64,000 nucleotides of DNA from Dryomyza anilis (lineage: Eukaryota; Arthropoda; Insecta; Diptera; Dryomyzidae), in NCBI GenBank assembly GCA_951804985.1, contig OX638130.1:81586583-81650582 (forward strand), given 5' to 3'. The translations under genes and the position numbers were made by a program. Under the pieces are notes generated by a model. That model saw nothing but the letters and a program-made list of their open reading frames with translations, had not been told where the DNA came from and did no database searches. Shown piece after piece: positions 21,764-32,280 of this stretch. Each line of letters begins with the position of its first letter. The stretch's first letter is position 1.

Positions 21764-23412
21764 CAAGGATTGAAACCGTAACCGAAACCGAAACCCATAT
21801 CCGTTTAAAACCGTTTCATTTTCAAAACCGAAACCGTAACCGAAACCGTTATACGAAAATCAGAAATAAACCGATATCCAAAACCGAAATCGGTTTTATA
21901 CCGGTTTAATCCGGTTTTTATAAAAGTATAAAAAGACACAGAAAAACATATTTTATATAGAAGATCTTAAAAATAAGGCATGTTTAAATGTCATTTAATA
22001 AAATTTGGATTTTCCAAAATAAAAATGTTTGTTGTACAAAAATTCACATGAGGTTTTTTTTTGCGAAACAAACGGTCTTTGGTCTAAAATTTGTTTTTTG
22101 TTTCATTAATTTGTGTAGCGGTTAGTAAAGATCATTTGCAAAAACAAGACAAGAAATGGTAATCTTGTTTTTGCATAGGTATATATGATCTGGTTCTGAC
22201 AATACCTTTTTTTGGTTTTGCATGCAAGAATTTACTTATTTAAAATTTTACTTTTTAAATTTTTAATAAAAGATCGAAGACAAATATCTTAAACAGCATA
22301 TTAATTATGAACACGAATAGAATTTGAACACTAATTGTATTTAAGTTACTTATTTTCCATATTTTCAATTTCTTCAACTAAAAATAAATTATTTGAAAAA
22401 AAAATACAATAGCATCAAAATTTGAATTATATTTTAACACGAATTAACTAATTAAAAATTATTGTATAGAGCAAGTGATGTTGACGAGACAATTCAAAAT
22501 CTCAAGGCCATTATAAAATGAACATTTACATTCATCATAAATATAAGGAATATTTCGTATAGGCATATTTCTGTTTAAAAAAATCCATATGCTACAAGTA
22601 CCGTATGTCAAGAGAACACAAATAATATCTTGCAGGGTAACATTTATCTTCGAAACACAATCTCAAACGCTATAAAGCGAACACTAACAGAACGAAGAGA
22701 AACAACAATAACAACAATTACGATGCGTATTCACACACTTTCACAACGACAACTCTTCGTTGCTATCCTGCATCATCGCATGGCAACAAACAGACGCTTG
22801 ACAGCAGACAGACGCTTGACAACGGACAGAAGCATGACAACAGACAGTCGCATGGCACCACACTACATGTATGTATCTAGAACAGCTATCTAGTTGGCAA
22901 CAACAACGAGTTTTCTGGTACAAAAAATTTCCCGCCAAAATTTATATCAAAAGCTTGGATGCTGCTTTATTCGCATTTTTGTTGTTGTTGCACTTTCAAA
23001 CGAATCAGCGGTGAAGAAAAACTTCAAGATTTTACAATTAACAAAAAAAACTATGTATTAAAGTAAAACAAAAATAATAATGTGCATAGCACAGTGCATA
23101 TGTACAATCGATGTACGAACTAGCGTAGCGAAAAAAAGAGAAAGAAAAAACATTGTTTTGTTTATCTTTTTGAAGCGACTTTTGAAGCACTTTTGAAGGT
23201 ATTTACCGCTTTAAAAGTGCTTCACAGACCTTATTTTTTAAGATGCTTAGCGAAAAAGAAATTTTATAGAAAAACCGAAACCGTAACTTGGAACCGGTAT
23301 ACCGAAACCGTTTCGTTATAAAAACTTAAAACCGAAACCGTAACCGAAACCGAAACGCGGAAAAAACCGAAACCGAAATCGAAACCGTTATTCGTTTAGG
23401 TTTCAATCCTTG
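21764..23412. mobile_element. hAT-like element, CAAGGATTGAAACC ends, 8-bp target duplication
   Basis: Ends are CAAGGATTGAAACCGTAACC on the left and, read inward, CAAGGATTGAAACCTAAACG on the right. The flanks ATTTCTAG (21756-21763, 23413-23420) are exact 8-bp duplications, the hAT hallmark. Subterminal ACCGAAACCG repeats occupy ~100 bp at each end. The 1649-bp interior has no transposase domain I can see, only a minisatellite (22780-22857). A second, truncated copy in inverse orientation is at 29791. Confidence 0.85.
22780..22857 (+). repeat. 18-bp minisatellite GACAGACGCTTGACAACG-type
   Basis: About four units of roughly 18 bp (ACAGACGCTTGACAGC, ACAGACGCTTGACAAC, ACAGAAGCATGACAAC, ACAGTCGCATGGCACC) occur in the middle of the hAT-like element. 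The frame across it stays open and encodes a low-complexity Arg/Thr repeat, which is a by-product. Confidence 0.75.
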
Positions 23413-23986
23413 ATTTCTAGGATATTTTACGAAATATTTTTCGTAAAATAGACGAATAATTCGTAAAATAAATGAAACATTTGTAATATCTATTTTTTTC
23501 CAAAATATTTTTACGAACGATTGGTATATATTACGAATCAATATTCGTAAAATGAAATAAACAACAAAATTACGAATAGTTTAAATTACGAAACTTTCGT
23601 TATATAATTTTCTCTTACAATTTTTCACGAAAAAATTCCGTATTTTGCGAATGAGCTTTGCATTTGCCAAATAAATTACTAAACTTTCGTAAATTTTGAG
23701 GCTATATGTAGAATTTTACAAAACATTCGTGTTGTTTACGAATAATTAGTAAAAGCAGAAATCCGTTTTTTTTAATGAAAGTATTCTTGGAGTTTGCAAA
23801 AGATTCATAAAATGTTTCATATATTTCATAAAATGTACGAATGCTATCTTCAAAGTACATAAATATTCATAATATACGAATTGTTTCGATAAATAAACAA
23901 TTAATATTCGTAATTTTATCGTAAATTCACGAAAGTTCTCTCGTGTATTTTAAGCAGATTTTATTTTGAGTGCATGGTTTCAGAGG

Positions 23987-24303
23987 TACACGCAGGGAAA
24001 TATGTAATTAAATATGTTTGAACTCAAATATAATCAGTTTACCACTAAATACATGTTTGCAATATTGTTCTGAATATAAAATAATCACAATTTTAATAAT
24101 TTTGTTCAGATGTGAATATAATGATTTAAGCTACAAATATATTTTATTTGAAGCTTCATTATACAATAATTATGTTTGTGGCTCTATTTTTATCCAAACA
24201 TATGCAAATATATTATGCATATATTCTGTTTGCAGCAGTCTCCAAACCAACGTTGTTTGGTGCTAATTATGTTTGGGAGAGCCATTGTTATTCACTGTGT
24301 GTA
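23987..24303. mobile_element. TA-flanked TIR element, ATATGTTTG word, short member
   Basis: Left end TACACGCAGGGAAATATG; right end read inward TACACACAGTGAATAACA, with TA at both edges. The inner right arm GGCTCTCCCAAACATAAT is shared with the 1-kb element at 47000-48000. Body words: AAATATGTTTG, CATATGCAAATATA. 317 bp, non-coding. Confidence 0.65.
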
Positions 24304-24355
24304 GAGATTCTTGAAATATCTAAAACGCACATCCAGCACAAATCTGAATACCACT

Positions 24356-25225
24356 GAGGGAAAAACTTCTAAAATCCAGAAGGAATCAATAAGTATACGA
24401 ATAAACGGAAAATCCTTAATTTTAAGAAACATTTTGTCAAAAAATAAATTAAGTGAAATTATTCTTGTTATGCAGAGGTTAATTTCTTAGGTATCAAAAA
24501 GTAACTAAGTGGAATTATAATGGATATATAGATTTTATTTTCTTAGTAACTTAGTTCAATTATTTTTTTTTTTTGGAATATCTATTAAGATCTACAGCAC
24601 TCAAACAGACTATATCCATTGTACTGTGAAAACTATTCTCTACGATTTTGTAGTTAATATCACCATGGTCGGCTTAGGCTTGAGCTTGGGCGCTCGCATT
24701 GTATAGTGTATTATAGATAACAATCAATTTGGTATTTAAGGGCGATTTCATCACAAAAAGGTTTACGAACTGAAACCATACCAATATTCGTAAGAAAAGT
24801 CGTTTTTTGTTTCTATAACTTGAGCATTCATTCACTCGTTAAAACACACACAATGCATATCAAGACTAATAGTACTTAGTTACTTTATTGTTACTTAAGA
24901 ACATATTCCCTAAATATCTATAATATTGGTCTCTGTTACTTTCAACAGACAGACGGGCACACTAACAAATAGATGGCCACCTCGCGAAACAAAGCATACG
25001 AGTGAATACTACAGACGAAGAATGGTCGATGAATAGATACATGAACACGTGTTCTTTTTGCGAAGAATAGAGCAACAATTTTGCGTGTTATTTTTGTTTT
25101 TTAATATTCAATAAGTTAACTTCTAAAAATCCAGTAGAATAAAGTTTGTATACTTTTTTAAAACTAAGTAATTTACTTCCTTATATTCAGATAATAAATT
25201 CTAGAATTTTAGATATACATTTTTA
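24356..25225. mobile_element. TIR element gamma, copy 1 (split by a SINE S2 fragment)
   Basis: Left arm GGGAAAAACTTCTAAAATCC then AGAAGGAATCAATAAG; right arm read inward ends in CTAAAATTCTAGAATTTATT. It shares with 31117-31678 both arms and an internal block (GTTACTTTCAACA.., ACTAACAAA.AGATG, ATGAACACGTGTT) in the same order. It repeats the word CTTAGTTACTTTTTGATACC. No transposase. Confidence 0.6.
24571..24703 (-). mobile_element. SINE S2, fragment copy b
   Basis: The body matches the copy at 15480-15641 nearly base for base (AATATCTATTAAGATCTACA, GACTATATCCATTG, CTACGATTTTGTAGTTAA). A T-run at 24552-24563 is the A-tail on the minus strand. The tRNA-like head is missing. Confidence 0.7.
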
Positions 25226-25298
25226 AAATATTTGGTTCTAAACTCGGAAAATTTCGAGTTAGGATTCAAATATCTGAAAACGTATCGGAATATTCTCA

Positions 25299-25552
25299 TT
25301 TGTCGGTATATTGTAATTAGTCTTGACAATTGAAAGACAAATTGCGTTTACAGTTTAATGGAAAAATAGTTGTGTAAGCGACTGTATTTTTTATTCTAAA
25401 AAGTGGCTGAGAGGGCCTACAATGTCGATGGCAATTTTCTTAAAAACGTTACGTAGTAGGAAAAAAACTGAGTATGCAGTCAAAATCAGCGACTGCGATT
25501 TATATAGAATTGATATATGGTAATATATAATATAATGTCCATGCGTAATATT
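25299..25552 (+). repeat. Dispersed repeat beta, copy 1
   Basis: Collinear with 41076-41320: GTAATTAGTCTTGACAATTG, GTGTAAGCGACTGTATTTTT, GTTACGTAGTAGG, AAACTGAGTATGCAGTCAAAA, AGAATTGATATATGG. Divergence is considerable. Family unrecognised. Confidence 0.55.
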
Positions 25553-25679
25553 TTTCTCCTTTGGTTGAGTCTAAACAACATGTCCAATAAATTAAATTTA
25601 AGTTGTACATCATAGATTTTGCAACTCTACATAAATGACAATTTTATGAAGTAAACAAATGGGAAATCTGCATATTTAA

Positions 25680-26320
25680 AATAGACACAATCACAAAACC
25701 AAAAATCACCGACTTTATTACAGCAGCGTCATTATCGCCAGCACTGATTTTAGCATTTTTCATATCAAAACTAAGTGTTTACAATAAAATATTTAAAAAC
25801 AATGCCAAATTTCAGCAATTTAGCCAACATTTTACACAATAAATTATTCATTCGAAGCAATGAAAAATCGCAGCAGCGGAGGCAACAGCAGCTGCATCGA
25901 GGGGACCGCCAACAACATCAACTGGATCCAATGGGCAAAGAGTGACAACGAGCCATGAACCCATGAATGAATGAATAAAAGCCGAGTGCTGGAAAGAGCT
26001 TCGCAGCACAGCACGTTGGCTGTTGCCACTGCTGCCCCATTTATTTGAGGCAAACAAAGAGTCAACAGCAACAACATTCTTGCAGCCAGGATTACAAATA
26101 ATATTTGACCAGCAGTTGGTCTCCAACATAACAAAAAACAAAAAGAAATAAAAGCGTAAAAATAAAATAAAAATAGAGCAGAAAAGATGAGGTACAAACC
26201 AACGGATGGGAACAGTTGGCAGTATTTGTGAACAATTCGTTGGATTTTATTTTTTATACCAAAACCACACAGACAGACAGACAGACACACACACACATCC
26301 ATCCATATGCATGCTTATTC
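25680..26320. other. Unique GC-richer island with CAG-rich tracts
   Basis: Contains GCAGCAGCGGAGGCAACAGC, CAACAGCAACAACATTC and, at its right edge, CAGACAGACAGACAGACACA. The minus strand remains open for up to 152 codons here but yields hydrophobic low-complexity sequence that starts at a non-AUG codon; I do not call it a gene. The look is that of a fly 5' UTR or enhancer. Confidence 0.35.
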
Positions 26321-26720
26321 AAATATGGTGTCAGAGTGTAAAGTGTATTGACTCAGCGCCTCCGTCGCACCACATCGAACCACGCCGAATTCTGCCACTG
26401 CGTGCCACATGTTGCCCCGCTGTGTCCAACACTTTGTCGCCCCAATAGCTGTGTTTACGGGAGTTCAAGTTGAGCTTACGAACAACGTCACTGGCGGATG
26501 TGCGCGCCAAACTAACGCCACTACACCCAAAGCCAACGAGTGATTTAAGAGTCGGTCCAAAAATGAAAAAAAGTCCTAAAATACACCAACTGTGAGGCAG
26601 TCGAACAAATAGACGCTTCCGAAGGACTCGACGCACGAACGCACAAGGCCAGTTACTCTCTCGTCGGAGCCGTCGCGTGCTTGCGACCCCGTTGTGTCCT
26701 GCAGGCATTGAAAAATTGTA
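26321..26720. other. Unique CpG-containing GC-rich segment, candidate promoter/5' exon
   Basis: This is the most GC-rich 400 bp outside repeats, with many CpGs (CGTCGCACCACATCG, GGACTCGACGCACGAACG, CCGTCGCGTGCTTGCGACC). No long ATG frame with a known domain occurs on either strand. A promoter-proximal or untranslated exon is a reasonable guess, but no TATA, initiator or splice site can be assigned with confidence. Confidence 0.3.
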
Positions 26721-27529
26721 TAAGCTTTTAAATAAATATTTTTATAGCTAGTAGTTGTAGTGTGTGATGTCATGTCATGTGGTGCGTGTGTGACACAGTG
26801 GAACAAAATCGAGCATTTTAGATGAAAACAAAAGCAGTAGGTGCCATGGGAAATTTTTGTAATAAATTTTTTTAATAATATATAATAATTTTTATGTGAG
26901 AAATCAAAATCCGTAAAAAATATAGGATTTAGTGGAGACCCTCTGTAGACGTTCTTGCACCTGACGGCAAAACATAACAAACGAGTTGGGAAAGTTAGGT
27001 CACATGGGTAAGTTCGGTCACATGGGGCAGATTTTTATAGTCAGTCGGGCCCGACTACCCTACACCTTTGGTGGGGATATTAATGTGGGATATTTAATTG
27101 CATACCTTAGATTTAAAGATTTTAATTATGCTGAACCTCCCCACCCTCAGAATATTATTCACATGTCAGAAATTTACGTATTTCGATTTTTTTTTGTGAA
27201 CCACAAGTCTTTTCGCAGCAAAACATTATTATCATGTATTTGAGCATGATGTCAATATATATTTGACCAAAAAAGTTTACCTAAGCACGTATACATAAAT
27301 ATTGATCTTTATATGTACATTTTATACACCCAAAGAACGAATCAATTGGGGCAACCGTCTTTTTTTGCCAACCGATTTATTTAGTTCTGTCAACATTCGA
27401 CTGATTCAGTTGTTGCAACACCGCGTATCAGTTCACACAACTAATGAATACAAACGACACAACAATACAATTGACAAATTTAGTTGTGGTAGCCAATTTA
27501 CTTATAAGAAACCAGCCATTTTACCTAGA

Positions 27530-27650
27530 CCTAGCGCTCCAACGTGTTGCAAACACTAAGTCAGCATGACAACAGCGTTCCCGAAATCAGATATTGGCGA
27601 CGACTCGTTGTGCTGCTGACTTCGTGTTTGCAACACGTTGGAGCGCTAGG
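27530..27650. repeat. 37-bp inverted repeat, 36 of 37 paired
   Basis: Arms 27530-27566 and 27614-27650 start CCTAGCGCTCCAACGTGTTG and end with its complement; one mismatch (T/G), 47-nt loop. It is GC-richer than the host element and near its left third, so it may itself be a captured palindrome. Confidence 0.9.
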
Positions 27651-27767
27651 GCTGCATATATAAATACAACATATAGAAACACAATAGCAAGTACTCTGTA
27701 GAATAGTATGTCTCTGGTTGAAGAAAGTATATTTGAGCATGAAAAAACCGAACAGTAAAACGAACAA

Positions 27768-27933
27768 GCCTTAAAACAATTCCAAATTTTGTTTAAGACG
27801 TGGCACGCACTGTCCGCAGCACAAAACAAAAAAATAGTGAAAAAATCTGAAATCGCCTTAAAACAATTCCAAATATTGTTTAAAACTAAGACGTGGCACG
27901 CGTTGTCCGCAAAACAAAACGAGTGAAAAATGT
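27768..27933 (+). repeat. Tandem duplication, ~80-87-bp unit
   Basis: Both units (27768-27854, 27855-27933) carry CCTTAAAACAATTCCAAAT, GACGTGGCACGC, TGTCCGCA.. and ACAAAAC; they differ by small indels. Confidence 0.8.
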
Positions 27934-28738
27934 AAAGCTTGCGCGACTGGTGTTGTCCTGCTTTGGCATCGCTATTATACAAGACAACTGATTTCACAGT
28001 TGAATTAAATAAATATTGGTTGCTACAACTTAATGTTATATAGCTATCTGTTAAGCCAACTAAATATTGGTTAGGTCTCATTTTGAATTTAGTTGCCGTG
28101 GCAATGGAAACAAAAAAATTGAAAATGGATAAAAAGTTTGTTTCCCCAATCAATGTTGCAGTTGCTTCAACTAATAGTTGGTTACGCTTCATACTATTGT
28201 TTACCACAAATGAATTTCAGTTGAAACTGACTAAATTTGGTAGATGCAAATGAATATTCGGTGAAACAACTGCACGTCAAGCAATTATTTTTTTGTGTGT
28301 ATGAGGTATTTGAACATAAGTGGTCGGATCATAGGTCACAATGGACCGATCTCGCCAATTTTCGCACATACAGCGTAGGTATATTAGTAATCTAAGTTAT
28401 AAGTTTCATTTATCTAGCTCTTCAATTTTAAAAGTAGTAGGGATTTCAACAGACAGATGGACAGACAGACGGACAGACGGACATCGCTAAATCGAGGATA
28501 TATATACTTTTCCATACCGGAGATGCTTCCTTCTGGGTGTTACAAACGGCGTACCAAACTGAATATACCCTTTCACTCTTAGTGTAGGGTATAAAAATTA
28601 GAAACATATAATTCGGCGGACAACGTCTATATTTAAAATTTTGAAAGGCTAATATTTCATAGATTTGATTTTTATAATTTACGGATCAAATTTTTACTAT
28701 GAAATCCCGCCAATTTTTGAAACACATATTTTTAGGTG

Positions 28739-29046
28739 GCCGTGGTAGCTCTGTGGTTAGTGCGTTGGACTGCGAGCCGAAAGGTCCCCGGTTCAAGCCT
28801 GAACTGGGGCTAACAACATCTTTTCATAGAAACATTTTTCTATACCGCGCTACCTCTCGTCAGTAAATGGCAAACCCACGAGAGTAAAACATTGCCTATG
28901 AAAACCTCTCACCCGCCGTTCGGATTCGGCAATAAACTGTAGGTCCCATCACTTCGAGTACAAATATAACACACACAGCTCAAAAAATGGTGAGAGAGCT
29001 CGGCCTAAGTTCTTATAGGACTGTAGTGCCAAACTATTATTATTAT
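28739..29046 (+). mobile_element. tRNA-derived SINE S1, copy b (best preserved)
   Basis: The head GCCGTGGTAGCTCTGTGG then TTAGTGCG and GGTTCAAGCCT gives A-box- and B-box-like promoter elements of RNA polymerase III. A ~230-bp body and an (ATT)n tail follow. Exact 12-bp duplications TATTTTTAGGTG flank it (28727-28738, 29047-29058). The uninterrupted target is visible in mini-me B2, where ATTTTTAGGTG runs on into AATTC. About 308 bp. Confidence 0.9.
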
Positions 29047-29438
29047 TATTTTTAGGTGAATTATAACAATACGTTTTAAATTTTATACCTATATCTTGAT
29101 TACATTTTGAGTTATTAGTTCCTAAAGAGTTATATAAAAGTGACTTGTATGGGAGGTGGGCGTGTCCGTGAAACGATTTGGCTTATTTTCAAACTCAGTT
29201 CCTACTTTTGGCTAAAATATAATAATACGTATTTTATCGCATTCTGATCAGTATTTCTCAAGTTATTCTGTATTCGGACAGCAAGACGGACAGACAGACG
29301 GACATGGCTAAACGGACTCGGGTAGTATTGCTGATCAAGAATATATATACTTTTCCATACCGGACACGCCTCCTAAGGGGCGTTACAATATATGCACAAA
29401 GTTAATATACCCTGTTCCTGATAGGTGTAGGGTATAAA

Positions 29439-29790
29439 AATCGACAAATGATCTTCGGATTCGTGTTTCTCGTACCAAAATTACCCTAAAGCAAAAATTC
29501 TCAGAATAAATAACGTGATATTTCTATCTTTCCGGTTAAAGGGTTAAAAAAGGACCAGAGGTCACCACGGGTTACGAATCTTGAAAACAGTTTGTAGTCG
29601 TTTAATAGATGTATAGAATTTTAATTATTTTGAAATGTTTTACCATTAAATAAAAGGGGTTTATTTTTCAAAAAAGTTCACTTCGTCCGGTAAAAGTACA
29701 CCGAAGATTTATAGCTATATGAGGTATTCGTATTAAAAAGCGCGGAATTAAATATCAAACAGAAAATACTCAATGTATACGTTACATGCA
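29439..29790. other. Weak mini-me A-like remnant in A+T-rich DNA
   Basis: 29555-29730 shows faint collinearity with the middle of subfamily A (GAGGTCACCACGGGTTACGAATCTTGAAAA; TATGAGGTATTCG, in sections). Otherwise nothing is seen. Confidence 0.3.
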
Positions 29791-30755
29791 AGGATTGAAA
29801 CCTAAACAAATAACGGTTTCGATTTCGGATTCGGTTTTTTGCGCGTTTCGGTTTCGGTTACGTTTTCGGTTTTAAGTTTGTATAACGAAACGGTTTTGGT
29901 ATACCGGTTCCAAGTTACGGATTCGGTTTTTGTATAAATTTGTTTCCATATTTTTCAAGTAATTTAACACTGTTTATATGGTACTTATTTATGTTCAAAT
30001 TGTGATATTGTGGTAAAGTGGAAATCGTAATTTAAACAATGTTAGTTGTTATTTTAGTAAAAATATTGTGTTGTATGAATTATTTAATTGGTGTCGCCAA
30101 GAAAAAAATATCAATTCAAAATTTCGTGACCACAAACCAATGAAAAGCAATTCTTAAACTTCATAAGAAGAAGAATTTTGTACAATTTCCATCCATAAAA
30201 GCCAAAGAAATTAAATTTCAACCATACAGTGAAATTTAACTGAAAACAAATATCTGCCTCATACTTAAAATTTTCGAACTTGTCGAATTTGCACTTCATT
30301 TTTCGTATTTTCTTAAGTAGTTACTGAGATATTAATAATTTCAAACTTTTTTTTTAATTTTTTTTTCTTGCATTGCCATTGTTATTATAATTTTTTAATC
30401 CTCCAAAATTGAGCTGTTTTGAAAAATTACTCAAAAATCAATTAAAAGACTTATAAATGGTGTTCCATTAAATAGATACTTTAAAAGAAAATATTCAAAT
30501 GAAATTTTCAAAACTTCTCCCACTTTACCGCAGGCACCCTTATATATTTTACTAATACAAAAAATAAAAAAACCAATATCATTCAAATTTGAATAATTTT
30601 TTAACAAAAAAATTGTTTTGGAAATATTGTGAATTTTTGTATAACAAAAAATGTTTATTTTGGGAATTCCAAATTTTATTAAATGACATTTAAACATGTC
30701 TTGTACTTGAGATCTTCTATATAAAATAAAATATTTTTCTGTTTTCTAGTTATTG
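29791..30755. mobile_element. Truncated hAT-like copy with a pogo-like segment inside
   Basis: 29791-29940 is the CAAGGATTGAAACCTAAAC.. end of the hAT-like family in inverse orientation to 21764-23412. 30646-30745 matches that family's other side (AAATTTTATTAAATGACATT, AGATCTTCTATATAAAAT). The outer right TIR is missing. Between them, 29950-30540 is collinear with the pogo-like remnant 54480-55385, including GGTAAAGTGGAAATCG and CTCCCACTTTACCGCAGG, so a pogo-like element probably entered the hAT copy. Confidence 0.6.
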
Positions 30756-31116
30756 CAGTTTTTACAAGAGCAAGTGGATTGACATTCTGACGTAAGAACC
30801 AGGACAAATACGAATATCGATCTTGAATATCGATTTTTATGCGGTGCATTTAGTTAATAACTAAAAAAATATTTAGTAAAAACGCATCAAAATATGGAAA
30901 TCATAAAAATAATAGAACAAAATGAGGTTATTAGGTGAAACTTGCCATTTAGAGTACTTATATTGGCTGGTTGGTTGAACTAAAAAAAAAACATTGTCCG
31001 ACATACCCTCCATACAAGCTGAACCTCAGTTAAAAAAACGTATATATATTTTTTAATTTTTCTATTAAAAATTTGCTACATATCCCATAAAATTATGTTG
31101 CAGCAATAGAATGTTA
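30756..31116. other. A+T-rich DNA, nothing recognised
   Basis: No shared repeat or frame. Confidence 0.4.
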
Positions 31117-31678
31117 AGAGGGAAATAAATGTCTAAAACTGAAAAGAAATTCGGCAGAATTTATCATCTGAATATTAAGAAAGCAAATTACTTAGTTATC
31201 AAAAAGTAAACAAGATTTATTAACCTGGATTTTGAGAAGTTAATTTATTGAATATTAAAAACAACAAGAAACACAAAAACATGATTTGTTTTGCGAAAAG
31301 CTTATACTCTTATTTACTTTTTTGAAACATAAGAACATAATCTCTGCATATCCAGCATAATTGTTCTTAGTTACTTTCAACATATTGACTGGCAGACATA
31401 CTAACAAACAGATGACAGATGGACAACGCAAAACAAATGATACTAATGAATATTACGGACAAAAAAAGATCGCGAAAACAACAGTTATATGAACACGTGT
31501 TGTTTAAATTTTGGCAAGAAAACAGCAAAAACATTTTTGATACCTAAGATATTATCAAGAATTATTGCTCAAAGTTATTTTTTTGATAACTAAGTGGATC
31601 TGTTTCTGATTCCGTTTAGCTATATATTACACCGTATATTTCTTGATTCCTTCTGAATTTTAGAAGTTTTTGAAGAAA
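31117..31678. mobile_element. TIR element gamma, copy 2
   Basis: Left arm GAGGGAAATAAATGTCTAAAA; right arm read inward AAAACTTCTAAAATTCAGAA then GGAATCAAGAAATATACGG. Shares the internal block of copy 1 (CAACATATTGACTGGCAGAC; ATGAACACGTGTTG) and the word CTTAGTTATCAAAAAGTAAA. 560 bp; no coding frame. Confidence 0.6.
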
Positions 31679-32280
31679 AACAAATAACGGTATATGGAGC
31701 AAACTAATTATTTGGGTGTATGGAGCAAACTAACTGTATGTAATAAATTCTAATATCATGTACTTACACACGTTATTAATTTGTAATTTGCAAGAAATAC
31801 AACCCTCTTGCAGAAAAACAATACCAAGGACAAGGCTGAACAAGAACTGAGCATGAGAACAATATTGACCTACCGATGCAAGAACAAGAATTACCGTAGA
31901 AGAACGAGACTAAAATGCATTCTTCTTGCATATGCTCATCACTACTTTCACTTTTAGTGTAGTGTATAAAAAAAACCAAATATGACGGAATTAAGTTCAG
32001 GTAACGGATGTGGTACACTTCTGTTAAATATATTTCGAATTTAATATTATAAAATAATTTATTATGGTAAATCACTGATAAATTCCACTGTAAAGTATAA
32101 CAATGTCAAACACAAATGTGAAACTATTTCCATTCAGCTTACTACCCAAAAATGATGCAATGAAATGCAAAGAATTATGAGTCGTAATTAATAAATCAGA
32201 GATTTGACATGTTGGGCTGTCGTTGCTTTCTAACTGAAATCCCAATGCATAAAACTTTAGAAACATTTAAAATTTTTAGA
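31679..32280. other. Mostly A+T-rich DNA with a mini-me A 3' scrap
   Basis: 31935-31972 (CTTTCACTTTTAGTGTAGTGTATAAAAA in parts) resembles the last 35 bp of mini-me A. The remainder has no supported feature. Confidence 0.35.

Larger units (their letters stand above)
21745..23974. mobile_element. TTTCGTAAAATACGAA-word element, split by a hAT element
   Basis: Left end TACTCAGAATAATTTCTAGG; right end read inward TGCACTCAAAATAAAATCTG. The body (21745-21763 plus 23421-23974) is packed with TTTACGAA, TTCGTAAA and ATTCGTAAAAT words in both orientations. Removing the hAT insert and one 8-bp duplication leaves ~570 bp. A related copy lies at ~62230-62501. Non-coding. Confidence 0.6.
27325..28301. mobile_element. 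TA-flanked TIR element (GTTGCAAC word) with proven empty site
   Basis: Left end TACACCCAAAGAACGAATCA; right end read inward TACACACAAAAAAATAATTG. The intact mini-me copy A1 reads ATTTTATATGAGG where this copy reads ATTTTATA-insert-TATGAGG, so the target is TA duplicated on insertion. Interior: GTTG/CAAC words, a 37-bp inverted repeat (27530-27650) and a tandem duplication (27768-27933). No transposase. Confidence 0.85.
27180..28598 (+). mobile_element. Mini-me A2 fragment inside B1
   Basis: The fragment begins at ATTTCGATTTTTTTTTGTGA, the middle of subfamily A, and runs to the A 3' end AGGGTATAAAAAT. It lacks the A 5' ~180 bp. The junction with B is at CAGAAATTTACG. It could be a 5'-truncated insertion or a gene-conversion/template-switch patch. 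It is split at 27325-28301 by a TIR element. Confidence 0.75.
26980..29438 (+). mobile_element. Mini-me B1, split by an A fragment, a TIR element and a SINE
   Basis: B sequence occupies 26980-27179 (AACGAGTTGGGAAAGTTAGG.., GTCGGGCCCGACTACCCTAC, CCTTTGGTGGGG) and 28599-29438 (..GGCGGACAACGTCTATATTT, core GCTGATCAAGAATATATATAC, CCGGACACGCCTCCTAAGGG, GGTGTAGGGTATAAAAA). Between the halves lies an A-type segment (27180-28598) that itself holds a TIR element; the second half holds a SINE. Compared with B2 (55467-56264), the B parts are collinear apart from these inserts. Confidence 0.8.

Noticed and set aside
25844..26302. 152-codon hydrophobic minus-strand frame
   Set aside because: Begins at a non-AUG codon, low-complexity translation of CAG/AAC-rich DNA, runs through a (GACA)n tract; no known family.
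27587..28207. 206-codon minus-strand frame
   Set aside because: Lies wholly inside the TA-flanked TIR element, spans its tandem duplication and hairpin, and shows no transposase motif.
28739..28815. Possible functional tRNA gene
   Set aside because: Box-like elements are present but the cloverleaf stems do not pair well, and the segment is followed by a shared body, (ATT)n tail and target duplications, so it is a SINE head.
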